64,000 nucleotides of DNA, taken from NCBI GenBank assembly GCA_019359245.1, contig JAHHHR010000031.1:1-64000 (forward strand), read 5' to 3'. Numbering within the stretch: the first letter of the stretch is position 1; every line of letters starts with the position of its first letter. This stretch comes from Nostoc desertorum CM1-VF14. Its GTDB lineage: Bacteria > Cyanobacteriota > Cyanobacteriia > Cyanobacteriales > Nostocaceae. The translations under genes were made by a program, and so were the position numbers. The notes under the pieces are model-generated. The model saw only the letters and a list, made by a program, of their open reading frames with translations, had not been told where the DNA came from and did no database searches. Shown here piece after piece: positions 54,565 through 63,622 of the stretch.

Positions 54565-56421
54565 GTGAAAGTAAATTTACTAGCTTCTGTTAGTGGAATA
54601 ATTTTTCTGTGCTTACTTGGTGGATGGTCACCTGTGCTAGCGATAAGAGCAATTGAAACAGGTGCAGATAATACCCAGGCTATAAAGTTTTCTGAAAAAG
54701 GAGCCAATTTTAAAAATCAAGCTAGTTCTAGAAGAATCAACGAGAATTATAAAAGTTCTGAATTAACATTGCCTCCATCTGCTGATTTTTCTCAAACTAC
54801 TTCGAAGTTTTCACGTTCCTCTCTTAGAAGAGATTTGTTAGCGCAGGTAACATCTGTATCGCAATTATCAGATGTCCAACCTACAGATTGGGCTTTTGCT
54901 GCATTACAATCTCTAGTCGAGCGCTATGGTTGTATTGCTGGCTATCCAAACAGCACATATCGGGGGAACCGGGCGCTAACTCGTTATGAATTTGCCGCAG
55001 GTTTGAATGCTTGTTTAGATCGGGTAAATGAGCTAATTGCCACCGCAACTAGTGATTTGGTAACAAAGCAAGATTTAGCTACCTTGCAAAAACTGCAAGA
55101 AGAATTTTCGGCTGAATTAGCTACATTGCGAGGTCGAGTAGATGCTGTGGAAGCTCGCACCGCTCAATTAGAGGCCAATCAGTTTTCCACAACGACTAAA
55201 CTCAGTGGTGAAGTGATTATTTCAGCTCTTGGTGCAACAGGAGGCGCTCCAGATCGGGATGACCCTAATATTATCCTGACAAACCGAGTCCGGTTAAATC
55301 TTACTACCAGTTTTACCGGTAAAGACTTACTGATTACTGGGTTGCAAGCATATAATTTCTTAGGTGGCGTCGATGGAAGTGGTAGCCTTCAAGAGAGTTT
55401 GGGACTAGTATCACCAATTCTCAGTTCTAGCAGCGCTCGTACTAGTTTTGAACCTCAATTTCCTGGGGTTGATCCCAAAACATTAACAGCAATCGGTGCC
55501 AACTCTCTTCAGCTTTACAAGTTACTTTACATCTTTCCGGTTGCTGATAAACTGACATTATTTGGTGGGACTGCTGCGGAAGTGTCGGATGCTTTTCCTC
55601 CTGTTACTCCTTTTTATGGTGAAGGACAAGAGGCAATTTCTCGCTTCGCCAGTTTGAACCCTGTAGTGCGTGTTTCTGGTGGTACTTCTGGTTCTGGTTT
55701 AGCATCTGCTGCTGGCTTTATTTTTAACATTTCAGACCAACTGGATTTTAGAGCTTTGTACGGTAATGCAAACGCTAATGTTCCTCAACAAGCTGCCGAA
55801 GTACTACCAGGAGTTTCTGGAACACCTTTGGGATCTGGCGTATTTGCGGGTAGTAGTGTAGTGGCAGCTCAATTAACTTTTAGACCAAGCACTTCTATAG
55901 ACATTGGTCTAAATTATGCCAATAGCTATCACGAGATAAACATTCTTGGCACCGGATTAACTACTAATGATATCGGTGCTTTAGCAGGGGTTGATTTAGG
56001 AATACCTGTAAAACTTAACTCTGTTGGTGGAACTGTTACTTGGCGATTTACTCCAAACATTGCTTTGTCTGGTTATGGCGCGGCATTTTTTGTTGACGAT
56101 TCTTCTGGGGAAGTTGATGCTTCTACTACCTTTACGAGTTGGATGGCAGGGCTTCATTTCAACGATTTATTTCAAAAGGGGAACAATGCAGGTATTATTT
56201 TTGGTCAGCCACTATATCGCACCGATGCTGGTGGTGCAGCTACTCTCGCACCCGCAGGTGTAAACAGGGCTGTTCCATACCATTTAGAGGCTTACTACCG
56301 CTTTCGGATTAACGACAATATCAGCATTACTCCGGGTGCATTTGTCCTTTTTAATCCTGAAAGCAATAGCAATAACGATACAACAACCGTGGGTGTACTT
56401 CGTACTACCTTCACTTTCTAA
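54565..56421 (+). CDS. SLH-domain outer-membrane porin (second copy)
   Basis: A 618-residue relative of the porin at 10948. A signal peptide covers about 1-26 (ASVSGIIFLCLLGGWSPVLA). After a variable 60-residue spacer, the SLH domain and coiled coil (about residues 92-210) are nearly identical to the first porin, while the barrel differs fully in sequence. It ends VGVLRTTFTF with the terminal Phe. GTG 54565 has GAGGAG upstream. Its barrel is richer in Gly/Ser loops. Metal or small-solute uptake is inferred from family members. Confidence 0.9.
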   Translation: MKVNLLASVSGIIFLCLLGGWSPVLAIRAIETGADNTQAIKFSEKGANFKNQASSRRINENYKSSELTLPPSADFSQTTSKFSRSSLRRDLLAQVTSVSQLSDVQPTDWAFAALQSLVERYGCIAGYPNSTYRGNRALTRYEFAAGLNACLDRVNELIATATSDLVTKQDLATLQKLQEEFSAELATLRGRVDAVEARTAQLEANQFSTTTKLSGEVIISALGATGGAPDRDDPNIILTNRVRLNLTTSFTGKDLLITGLQAYNFLGGVDGSGSLQESLGLVSPILSSSSARTSFEPQFPGVDPKTLTAIGANSLQLYKLLYIFPVADKLTLFGGTAAEVSDAFPPVTPFYGEGQEAISRFASLNPVVRVSGGTSGSGLASAAGFIFNISDQLDFRALYGNANANVPQQAAEVLPGVSGTPLGSGVFAGSSVVAAQLTFRPSTSIDIGLNYANSYHEINILGTGLTTNDIGALAGVDLGIPVKLNSVGGTVTWRFTPNIALSGYGAAFFVDDSSGEVDASTTFTSWMAGLHFNDLFQKGNNAGIIFGQPLYRTDAGGAATLAPAGVNRAVPYHLEAYYRFRINDNISITPGAFVLFNPESNSNNDTTTVGVLRTTFTF

Positions 56422-56956
56422 ATCAACAGCTAGGTTTGAGGTGTTAATACTTCTCGCTTAGAGGTTGTTTGAAAAGTATTTCGCTGTGATAGGCACTTTT
56501 AGATCCTTTCCTTTTTAAGGCAATACGGTTCAGTTAAGCCTTTTTTTCTCCCCCTGCTTCCTCTGCTTCCCCTGCTCCCCCTGCCTGCCTTAACAGATAA
56601 ATTTCCTTAACTAAACTGTATTGCTTTTTAAGGCAAGGCTGTTTCATTCCCTAAAAGGAGCTGATTTGCAAGCGTTTCAAGCAAAAAAATCAGGCGACTA
56701 AAAAATCTGATTGGACAAGAAAATGGCGATGCCTTCGGCAAGGCTTTGCCAACGCAGTTAAATCTATCCCTTGAAGTGGTAGTTTTTCTTTTTCCCACTT
56801 TCCTAAATTCCTTGCTCATACTCTTGACAAAATCATGACCTGAACGAATGAAGCAGTCCTGCTTTTTAAGGGGGGAATCGGAATCTAAATCCCCCAATTT
56901 ATTGGGGGATTTAGAGAGACCAGAGAATCAAAGTTTTAAGATAACATTAGTGGAAT
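56422..56956. repeat. Inverted-repeat element and perfect hairpin
   Basis: GCAATACGGTTCAGTTAAG at 56519-56537 is nearly complementary to CTTAACTAAACTGTATTGC at about 56607-56625, with a CCCCTGCTTCC tandem tract between, giving a long stem-loop. At 56884-56915 a perfect 14-pair hairpin (TCTAAATCCCCCAA-like arms) with a four-base loop precedes the end of the next, minus-strand gene; on that strand it could act as its terminator. Nothing coding was seen. Confidence 0.6.
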
Positions 56957-57388
56957 TTAAAAATATATTAACTGGTGAATTAGCGCACCCAATGCCAAAC
57001 CTGTCAATGAAAAGGTAGACGTAGTCCAAAATGCTAACCCTTCTCTAAGACCTGCCATCTGAAAGTCTATCCTGACTAATATAGTTGCTGAAATGATGAG
57101 TAAAGTATCAAGAAATACCCGAAACCAAGCAATCATAATAAAAAACAAGAAAGCTGCTAAAACGGCAATGCCAAAAGACCTAGTATTTGATTTAAGTAAA
57201 ACATTCAAATAATATGTCATTTTTAGCCAAGGAATGGTCAACGTTACTACTAAAAGTAAGATAGCAACCACTGTCACCAGCCACACAAATAAAGGAGCGC
57301 GTGTTTCAGATATTACCCAGCCCAAAGTACTGTAACTAAGCAGTACTAGTGCCAAGGACACCCAAGGAACTCTTTTCAAAATTGACAT
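56957..57388 (-). CDS. Small polytopic membrane protein
   Basis: A 143-residue protein with four predicted helices (about 8-26, 31-52, 70-105 and 118-140). No soluble domain is present and no catalytic motif is obvious. Conserved-looking stretches are GWVISETRAPLFVWL and AWFRVFLDTLLIISATILVRIDFQ. It looks like a cyanobacterial conserved hypothetical gene. It follows the PotA-type ATPase gene on the same strand after 72 bases and could be its partner, but it does not resemble an ABC permease. Confidence 0.7.
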   Translation of the reverse strand: MSILKRVPWVSLALVLLSYSTLGWVISETRAPLFVWLVTVVAILLLVVTLTIPWLKMTYYLNVLLKSNTRSFGIAVLAAFLFFIMIAWFRVFLDTLLIISATILVRIDFQMAGLREGLAFWTTSTFSLTGLALGALIHQLIYF

Positions 57389-57460
57389 GGGTTAATATTT
57401 CTAGTACAGGGTCAAGGTCTTATTTTATTATTTAATCTTATATAAAGTCGATTCTTATAA

Positions 57461-58588
57461 CTATTGACTAATAGCTAAACAATCATTTTCTGTCCACCAA
57501 GCGTAGATGGGCGTGTTGCGGTCTGGTAAAGTGCCAAAAGTATTAGGTTGCAATACATTTATGCTAGTACTATTTGTTAATTGCACAACATAATTAACGT
57601 GTGTACCCAAATACATAATATTGACAAGCCGTCCTTCAAAGCAGTTAGTTGGCAAATTGGGTGGATAAAGCGAAAGCTGTATTTTTTCTGGGCGTACACT
57701 CACTACCACGGCTTGTGATAATTCAGATGGTGTATCTTCAGCGCGGCTAACGACAATTGAAAGCCCCGTTTTTGTCGAAATTTGAACATTAGAAGAGTCT
57801 ACTGCTACAATTTCACCGCTAAATAAATTAGTATCGCCGATAAAATCAGCAACAAAGGATGTGCAAGGACGTTCATAAATTTGGCTAGGAGTGCCAACTT
57901 GTTCAATTTTGCCTTGGTTCATCACAGCAATGCGATCGCTCAAAGATAATGCTTCTTCTTGGTCGTGTGTCACCATCACAAAGGTCAATCCCAAATCTTT
58001 GTGTAAATTTGATAACTCAACCTGCATTTCTTTACGCAGTTTTAAATCTAACGCCCCTAAAGGTTCATCCAGTAGTACAACGGTGGGACGGTTGACTAGG
58101 GCCCTTGCTAAGGCGACTCGCTGCTGTTGACCACCAGAAAGTTGATTGGGAAAGCGCGATCGCAAACTTTCCATTTTTACTAGTTTTAAAGCTTCTTGAA
58201 CTCTAGCTTCAATTTCCGATTTGCGTATTTTTTTTAACCGCAGCCCAAAAGCAATGTTATCCCAGATATTCAGGTGGTTAAATAGAGCGTAACTTTGAAA
58301 TACAGTATTGACGGGTCGGCGGTAAGGCGGCACATTAGTCATAGACTGACCCTGAATCAAAACCTTACCAGCGTCAGCGATCTCAAACCCAGCAATTAAG
58401 CGCAGTGTTGTTGTTTTACCACAACCGGAGGGGCCTAAAATACTAAAAAATTCTCCCTGTTTGACATCCAAATCTATTCCATGTACTGCTGGTTCTTGGT
58501 TAAAAAACTTGAAGACATTACGCAGTTCAACATCAAGTGGCTGAAAAGTTGTTATCCCCCTTTGATTCTGCATGACAATTTGAGCCAT
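57461..58588 (-). CDS. PotA-type ABC transporter ATPase
   Basis: A 375-residue ATPase of the spermidine/putrescine, iron or sulfate importer branch (CUT1/PotA-like). Walker A is GPSGCGKTT, the signature LSGGQQQRVALARAL, Walker B VVLLDEPLGALD and the switch VTHDQEE. The C-terminal TOBE domain (about residues 290-370) is present, with RPEKIQLS. Matching permease and binding-protein genes are absent, so the substrate is unknown; polyamines are the best guess from the closest remembered sequences. Confidence 0.85.
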   Translation of the reverse strand: MAQIVMQNQRGITTFQPLDVELRNVFKFFNQEPAVHGIDLDVKQGEFFSILGPSGCGKTTTLRLIAGFEIADAGKVLIQGQSMTNVPPYRRPVNTVFQSYALFNHLNIWDNIAFGLRLKKIRKSEIEARVQEALKLVKMESLRSRFPNQLSGGQQQRVALARALVNRPTVVLLDEPLGALDLKLRKEMQVELSNLHKDLGLTFVMVTHDQEEALSLSDRIAVMNQGKIEQVGTPSQIYERPCTSFVADFIGDTNLFSGEIVAVDSSNVQISTKTGLSIVVSRAEDTPSELSQAVVVSVRPEKIQLSLYPPNLPTNCFEGRLVNIMYLGTHVNYVVQLTNSTSINVLQPNTFGTLPDRNTPIYAWWTENDCLAISQ

Positions 58589-58790
58589 AATCCTTAGTAG
58601 AATGCCGTGATCTTACGTAATTTTGTCAATAGTCTATTGGGCAGACTAGATTTGACACTTTGGTTTATTGTATCCCCCAAAAACCATTGTTCAATAATAT
58701 ACTCACCCAATTCTTTTATACCCACTACTGGGCATGAATTTAGGGTAATTGTATACAAATAATACCGCTATTGGAATCAATATTTGTCTT

Positions 58791-60605
58791 ATGTCCTTAT
58801 TCCCATCAATTGGCAGCAAAAAAGATACGCGTACCGTTGGACGTGGTTTCCAATCAATATTTTTAATTATATTTACTCTATTGATGGTGACGGGAATCAG
58901 TGTTCGTTTGGCATATTTGCAAATTACTGAAGGAACAAACCACCGAAAACGAGCCGAGTCAAATCGAATTCGGATGATTCCCAAACAACCAGAACGAGGC
59001 AACATTTTTGACCGCAATGGTAAACTTTTAGCCAGTACTCGCTATCCTCGCTCTGTATATTTGTGGCCGATGGCACATACTAAGCCAGCATGGTCAGTTG
59101 TGGGAGCACGTCTATCTCAAATTCTCGACGTTCCCGAAGAAGAAATGGAAAAGAAACTAGAAGAGGCAGGCGCTAACTCTTCCTCACTCATACGCATTGC
59201 CCGTGACTTGAACGAAGCGCAAATTACGGCGTTGAAAGAGTATGAAACCGATCTTCAAGGTGTGGAAATTCATACAGAAGCCGTTCGTTACTACCCCCAC
59301 GGCAGAGAATTAGCTCATGTATTAGGATATACGCGAGAATTGACCGCCGATCAGTTAAAAGAAAAGAAGCAGGAAGGCTACAGATTGGGTGATGTAATTG
59401 GTCAAATGGGAGTTGAAAAAGCTTATGAGAAAATGCTCCGGGGTGAATGGGGCGGTCAGCAGGTAGAAGTAGATGGTGCAGGTCGGCCGCTCCGGGTTTT
59501 GGGAGAGAAACAGGCGAAAGCTGGTAACGATTTGCACTTGACCATAGATTTAAATATGCAAAAGACAGCAGAAAAAGCTTTGGGCGATCGCGACGGTGCG
59601 ATCGTGGCACTTGACCCAAAGAACGGTGCCGTTTTAGCAATGGTATCTCACCCCACCTTTGACCCCAATATTTTCTCAAAGCAGAAACTCACCCAAAAAG
59701 ATTGGGAAACTGTACAAGGTTCAGATCATCCCTTGGTAAATCGCGCCCTCAGCGCTTTTCCACCCGCTAGCACCTTCAAAATTGTCACCACCACAGCCGG
59801 TCTAGAATCCGGTAAATTTTCTCCTAGCACAGTCTTGCAAACCTACGGTTCCTTAAACTTTGGCGGTACCCGATTTGGTGAATGGAATCATGCCGGATTC
59901 GGCCCATTGGGTTTTGTCGGTGCATTACAGTGGAGCAGTGATACCTTCTTCTATCAAATTGGTCGGGGAGTCGGCGGCCCAACTTTAATTGAATGGACTC
60001 GCAAGTATGGATTTGGCCAAAAAACAGGCTTTGAGTTTGCCAAGGATGAGGCAAAAGGTTTAGTACCAGATGAGACATGGAAGCAGAAAACTTGGAAGAT
60101 ACCTTGGACTGTAGGTGACAGCATTAATATGTCAATTGGTCAAGGTGCTTTACAAACTACACCTTTACAGGTCGCCATCATGTTTGCCGTGCCCGCTAAT
60201 GGTGGCTACCGAGTCCAGCCGCATTTACTTAAAGACAATGAAGAAGCAAAAAGCTGGCGAGAATCTTTAAATATGAAGCCAACAACCATAAGTGTTCTCC
60301 GTCAGGGACTACGGAAAGTAGTAGCTGAAGGTACAGGTAAGGCTTTGATGCAGCCAACAGTTCCCCCAGTCGCTGGTAAGAGTGGCACCGCCGAAGCTTG
60401 GAAGGGTCGTGTTAAACAAAATCACGCTTGGTTTGGAGCCTATGCACCTGCCGAACAGCCAGAAGTTGTGATTGTGGCATTTGCTGAACATTCCGGCGGC
60501 GGCGGCGGTAGCATTGCTGCGCCAATGATTTTAGAAATTATGGAAGAATATTTTCAGCGCAAGTATCCAGGTAAGTATCAGAAACCAGCACCTGAGAAAT
60601 CATGA
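58791..60605 (+). CDS. mrdA: Penicillin-binding protein 2, peptidoglycan transpeptidase
   Basis: A 604-residue class B PBP. One N-terminal membrane helix (about 20-45) is followed by the PBP dimer domain with RGNIFDRNGKLLA. The transpeptidase has the active-site serine in STFK (S327), SSD in the middle motif (WSSDTFFYQ) and KSGTAE as the KTG box. The ATG at 58791 is chosen over TTG 58749. It cross-links peptidoglycan during elongation in the periplasm. No rodA or mreC gene is adjacent. Confidence 0.93.
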   Translation: MSLFPSIGSKKDTRTVGRGFQSIFLIIFTLLMVTGISVRLAYLQITEGTNHRKRAESNRIRMIPKQPERGNIFDRNGKLLASTRYPRSVYLWPMAHTKPAWSVVGARLSQILDVPEEEMEKKLEEAGANSSSLIRIARDLNEAQITALKEYETDLQGVEIHTEAVRYYPHGRELAHVLGYTRELTADQLKEKKQEGYRLGDVIGQMGVEKAYEKMLRGEWGGQQVEVDGAGRPLRVLGEKQAKAGNDLHLTIDLNMQKTAEKALGDRDGAIVALDPKNGAVLAMVSHPTFDPNIFSKQKLTQKDWETVQGSDHPLVNRALSAFPPASTFKIVTTTAGLESGKFSPSTVLQTYGSLNFGGTRFGEWNHAGFGPLGFVGALQWSSDTFFYQIGRGVGGPTLIEWTRKYGFGQKTGFEFAKDEAKGLVPDETWKQKTWKIPWTVGDSINMSIGQGALQTTPLQVAIMFAVPANGGYRVQPHLLKDNEEAKSWRESLNMKPTTISVLRQGLRKVVAEGTGKALMQPTVPPVAGKSGTAEAWKGRVKQNHAWFGAYAPAEQPEVVIVAFAEHSGGGGGSIAAPMILEIMEEYFQRKYPGKYQKPAPEKS

Positions 60606-60690
60606 AATTGGGCATGGGGCATGGAGAAGAGACAAGGGAGAAACTTGTTCAATAATTTACCCCTTGTCCCATCACCCCATCACCAAAAAA

Positions 60691-61758
60691 ATGAGGTCAA
60701 TCGTGATTGATGACTATATTCGAGCCACAATGCTCAAAAATCAGATTCCGGGGCTTTCTGTGGCAGTGGTACAGGAAGGTGAACCTGTTTTAATTAAGGG
60801 CTATGGACTGGCGAATGTTGAACACTCTGTTTCAGCGACTGAACAGACAGTTTATGAAATTGCGTCTGTCGGTAAAACTTTCACCGCTACAGTCACAATG
60901 ATGCTGGTGGAGCAAAGGATAATCTCGCTAAAAGAAGCGATGCCTGCGGCGGTAAACTACGCAAATTATCTCGATTATCTACCCCTAACGTGGCAAAATG
61001 TCACAATCGGGCATATTCTGTCTCATCAGTCTGGACTTCCCAGCTATACCGACGCGCCAAACTACTGGGAAATTACCCATCTTGATTTATCTAAATCTGA
61101 AATTTTGGCTTTAGTTACTCACCTACCCCTCAAATTCCAACCGGGTGAGTTTAGCGCCTATGACAATACAGGCTACTATTTACTGGGTTTGATCCTAGAA
61201 AAAGTCACTGGAAAATCTTATGGAGATTTATTACGCGATCGCATTTTTGCTCCTTTGGGAATGAATGCAACCGTAATGAATGATCCCAAAGATATTATGC
61301 CGCACCGCTCTGCTGGCTATCGCTTGCCAAACAGCAAACTCGTTAACAAACCTTACTACAGTCCTTCTGTTACCTATTCTGCTGGAGGTCAACTTTCCAG
61401 TGTAGAAGATATGGTGAAGTGGGAACAGGCGCTTTATGGTGAAACTTTGTTAAAGCAATCAACCCTTGATCTGATGTGGACTCCTCATTTTCCCAATCAA
61501 GGCGATGATTGGGAAAAGTTGAGATATGTTGCAGGTTTAGGTTGGTGGGTATTGAACTATAACGATCGCCGAGTAGTTGGTCATAATGGTTCGATACTAG
61601 GATTTGCAAGTAATATTACCCGCTTTATTGATGACAGAATTACCGTGATCTTACTTTGCAACCTAGATAAAATCTCTCGACCAGATGCGATCGCTAAGAA
61701 AATTGCTGAATACTACTGTCCAGATATTAAGGAAGTAGTGCTTCAGCCTCCATTATAA
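60691..61758 (+). CDS. Serine hydrolase of the beta-lactamase/class C fold
   Basis: A 355-residue enzyme. The nucleophile is Ser59 in SVGK (S59-K62), followed by the YDN triad residue Tyr157 in AYDNTGYY and HNG in VGHNGSILGF as the third motif. No signal peptide is visible with the ATG at 60691, so it appears cytoplasmic; the TTG at 60664 is inside a repeat and unlikely. Homologues include esterases, D-aminopeptidases and beta-lactamases; antibiotic resistance should not be assumed. It is 85 bases after PBP2 on the same strand. Confidence 0.87.
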   Translation: MRSIVIDDYIRATMLKNQIPGLSVAVVQEGEPVLIKGYGLANVEHSVSATEQTVYEIASVGKTFTATVTMMLVEQRIISLKEAMPAAVNYANYLDYLPLTWQNVTIGHILSHQSGLPSYTDAPNYWEITHLDLSKSEILALVTHLPLKFQPGEFSAYDNTGYYLLGLILEKVTGKSYGDLLRDRIFAPLGMNATVMNDPKDIMPHRSAGYRLPNSKLVNKPYYSPSVTYSAGGQLSSVEDMVKWEQALYGETLLKQSTLDLMWTPHFPNQGDDWEKLRYVAGLGWWVLNYNDRRVVGHNGSILGFASNITRFIDDRITVILLCNLDKISRPDAIAKKIAEYYCPDIKEVVLQPPL

Positions 61759-61786
61759 GAAGCAAGAAATAATTACGAATTACGAA

Positions 61787-62602
61787 TTATTTTGGCTTTG
61801 ATGGCGATATCTGAGCGGGTTTCAGATTTCTGGCTTTGTAGAACATTTCTAAGCTATTGCGATCGCCTACAAAACGCCAGTGCCAAGGCTCATAACTCAC
61901 ACCTTGAGTATTATTTTTAGGAAATGACATTTCAAAGCTAAAACGCGCTGCATTTGCTTGCAGCCACCGATAAGCCTTGGTATTGTCAAAGTTGGCTTGG
62001 AGATTAGTGGCTGGTACTGCTCCGTCTCCAATATCTACAGCATAACCTGTGTGATGTTCGCTATGACCAGGAGGAGCGCTGAGGGCAGCTCGTTCTGATG
62101 GTGTTTGATTTCGCTGGGCACCGACACTAAAAAACAACGGTTCCTGATCTTTGACTGAGCGAAAGCCAGAAATTGGTACTAAAGTTACACCTGCACTTCG
62201 CGCTTCTGCTACCATCTCCTCAAATTTTTGGGCAGCAGCTTTTCGCATTCTAATGCCCCTATTTGCGGAGATGGTTACTAGTTCTGACACAGGAGCTTCT
62301 GGGTATGCCAGATGCCCTAATAGAGCGTTGACAGAATTACTAGATTCTGTAATTGGTGTAGGTGCAGAAGTAGCGGGTGAGGGTTGAGAATCGGCGGTTT
62401 TTTTGGGTGCAGTAACGAAAAACAAAAAACCACTAATTAAACCCAGAAAGACAAATCCTGCAACTCCCCCAATCAGCATAATTTTGGGTTGCAACCACAT
62501 TTTAGGCGCTGCAACAGGGGTATCGCGTACAGCCGCTGGAATATCATCACCAAGGTCATTCGATGAGTTTTGCGGTTTTTCAGAAAACCCAGCCTTATTC
62601 AA
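61787..62602 (-). CDS. VanY-type D-alanyl-D-alanine carboxypeptidase
   Basis: A 271-residue M15-family peptidase. After an N-terminal cytoplasmic stretch there is one membrane anchor (about residues 40-62, LIGGVAGFVFLGLISGFLFFVT), a Pro/Ser/Thr spacer, then the periplasmic catalytic domain. The zinc ligands are in SEHHTGYAVDIGD (His and Asp) and EPWHWR (His). TTG 62602 is preferred because AGGAG precedes it; the ATG at 62647 gives 15 extra, unlikely residues. It trims peptidoglycan stem peptides and is convergent with the serine hydrolase gene. Confidence 0.86.
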   Translation of the reverse strand: MNKAGFSEKPQNSSNDLGDDIPAAVRDTPVAAPKMWLQPKIMLIGGVAGFVFLGLISGFLFFVTAPKKTADSQPSPATSAPTPITESSNSVNALLGHLAYPEAPVSELVTISANRGIRMRKAAAQKFEEMVAEARSAGVTLVPISGFRSVKDQEPLFFSVGAQRNQTPSERAALSAPPGHSEHHTGYAVDIGDGAVPATNLQANFDNTKAYRWLQANAARFSFEMSFPKNNTQGVSYEPWHWRFVGDRNSLEMFYKARNLKPAQISPSKPK

Positions 62603-62704
62603 CGGTAAACTCCTGTTTCTGTGGGATAGCCATAACAGATTTTGCACTGGACAAAAGTAGATGTAACAGGTAGCATTTTACATTTATGGTTCTTAGGAGA
62701 AATA

Positions 62705-63622
62705 TTGACAAATCTTTTAGAACTATACGTCAAGCTGGGAGGATTAGTCCTGGTAGGTTTCATTCTGGGACGCAAACTACCTGTGACAGTTCCTACACGT
62801 TTAGGACAGTTTCTGTTTTGGGTGGGAGTACCCATAAGCATAGTATCCTTTTTGCGTCAATCCAGCTTGTCAGGGCAAATTTGGATTGCACCTGCGATCG
62901 CTTATCTAGCCATTTTACTAGGAGCATTTTTAGCTTGGTTAGGAATTAAAGGACAAGCCTATTTTAGAAATACTGTCCTCCAAGCACCAACTCAGGCTAG
63001 CTTGATCCTAGCCGCAATGCTAGGTAATACAGGTTATCTTGGCTTTCCGATTACCTTAGCAATGGTAGGCAAGGAATACTTTGCTTGGGCGCTATTTTAC
63101 GATTTGTTAGGTTCATTCCCAGGTACTTATGCCTTGGGTGTGTTACTAGCAGCTAGTTTTGGTGGCAGTGTCCAGAATCATTGGCAGATTATTAAGGCCA
63201 TCTTGATTAATCCTGCCCTATGGAGTTTCGGATTTGGCTTGCTGTTTCGACAAGTGGCAATTCCCACAGTCGCAGAATTTTGGCTAGAAAAATTTGCTTG
63301 GAGTGGTGTAGCTTTATCTCTGGTATTAATTGGAATGCGACTGGCGCTAATCAAATCTTGGAGTAGCCTACCACAAGTAGGGATGAGCTTGGGAATCAAA
63401 ATGCTGTTAGTTCCCTTGATATTGGGCAGCACTTTACCACTGTTTGGATTAACTGGTTCTACAGCAAAGGTAATTGTCTTACAAATGGCCATGCCTCCTG
63501 CTTTCGGTACACTAATAATTGCTGAAACATTCAATCTCGATCACGATCTGGCAGTTACTGCCTTAGCTGCTGGGACTATAGTATTACTAGTTACTCTCCC
63601 AGTTTGGCTGTGGCTGTTTTAG
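62705..63622 (+). CDS. AEC-family (auxin efflux carrier-like) transporter
   Basis: A 305-residue inner-membrane transporter with about ten helices in two inverted halves. GNTGYLGFPITLAMVG and VLQMAMPPAFGTLIIAE are the two crossing-helix motifs of the family. TTG 62705 is preferred because AGGAG lies five bases upstream, rather than the frame opening at 62642. Substrates of bacterial members include malate and other organic acids; this one is unknown. Its stop codon overlaps that of the convergent histidine kinase gene by two bases. Confidence 0.85.
   Translation: MTNLLELYVKLGGLVLVGFILGRKLPVTVPTRLGQFLFWVGVPISIVSFLRQSSLSGQIWIAPAIAYLAILLGAFLAWLGIKGQAYFRNTVLQAPTQASLILAAMLGNTGYLGFPITLAMVGKEYFAWALFYDLLGSFPGTYALGVLLAASFGGSVQNHWQIIKAILINPALWSFGFGLLFRQVAIPTVAEFWLEKFAWSGVALSLVLIGMRLALIKSWSSLPQVGMSLGIKMLLVPLILGSTLPLFGLTGSTAKVIVLQMAMPPAFGTLIIAETFNLDHDLAVTALAAGTIVLLVTLPVWLWLF

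Noticed and set aside
56628..56897. Minus-strand frame of 89 codons before the small membrane protein gene
   Set aside because: It lies in repeat- and hairpin-rich DNA and has a low-complexity, non-protein-like composition.
60691..61758. Calling the serine hydrolase a resistance beta-lactamase
   Set aside because: It lacks a signal peptide and the KTG box is HNG; the fold is shared by many esterases and peptidases.
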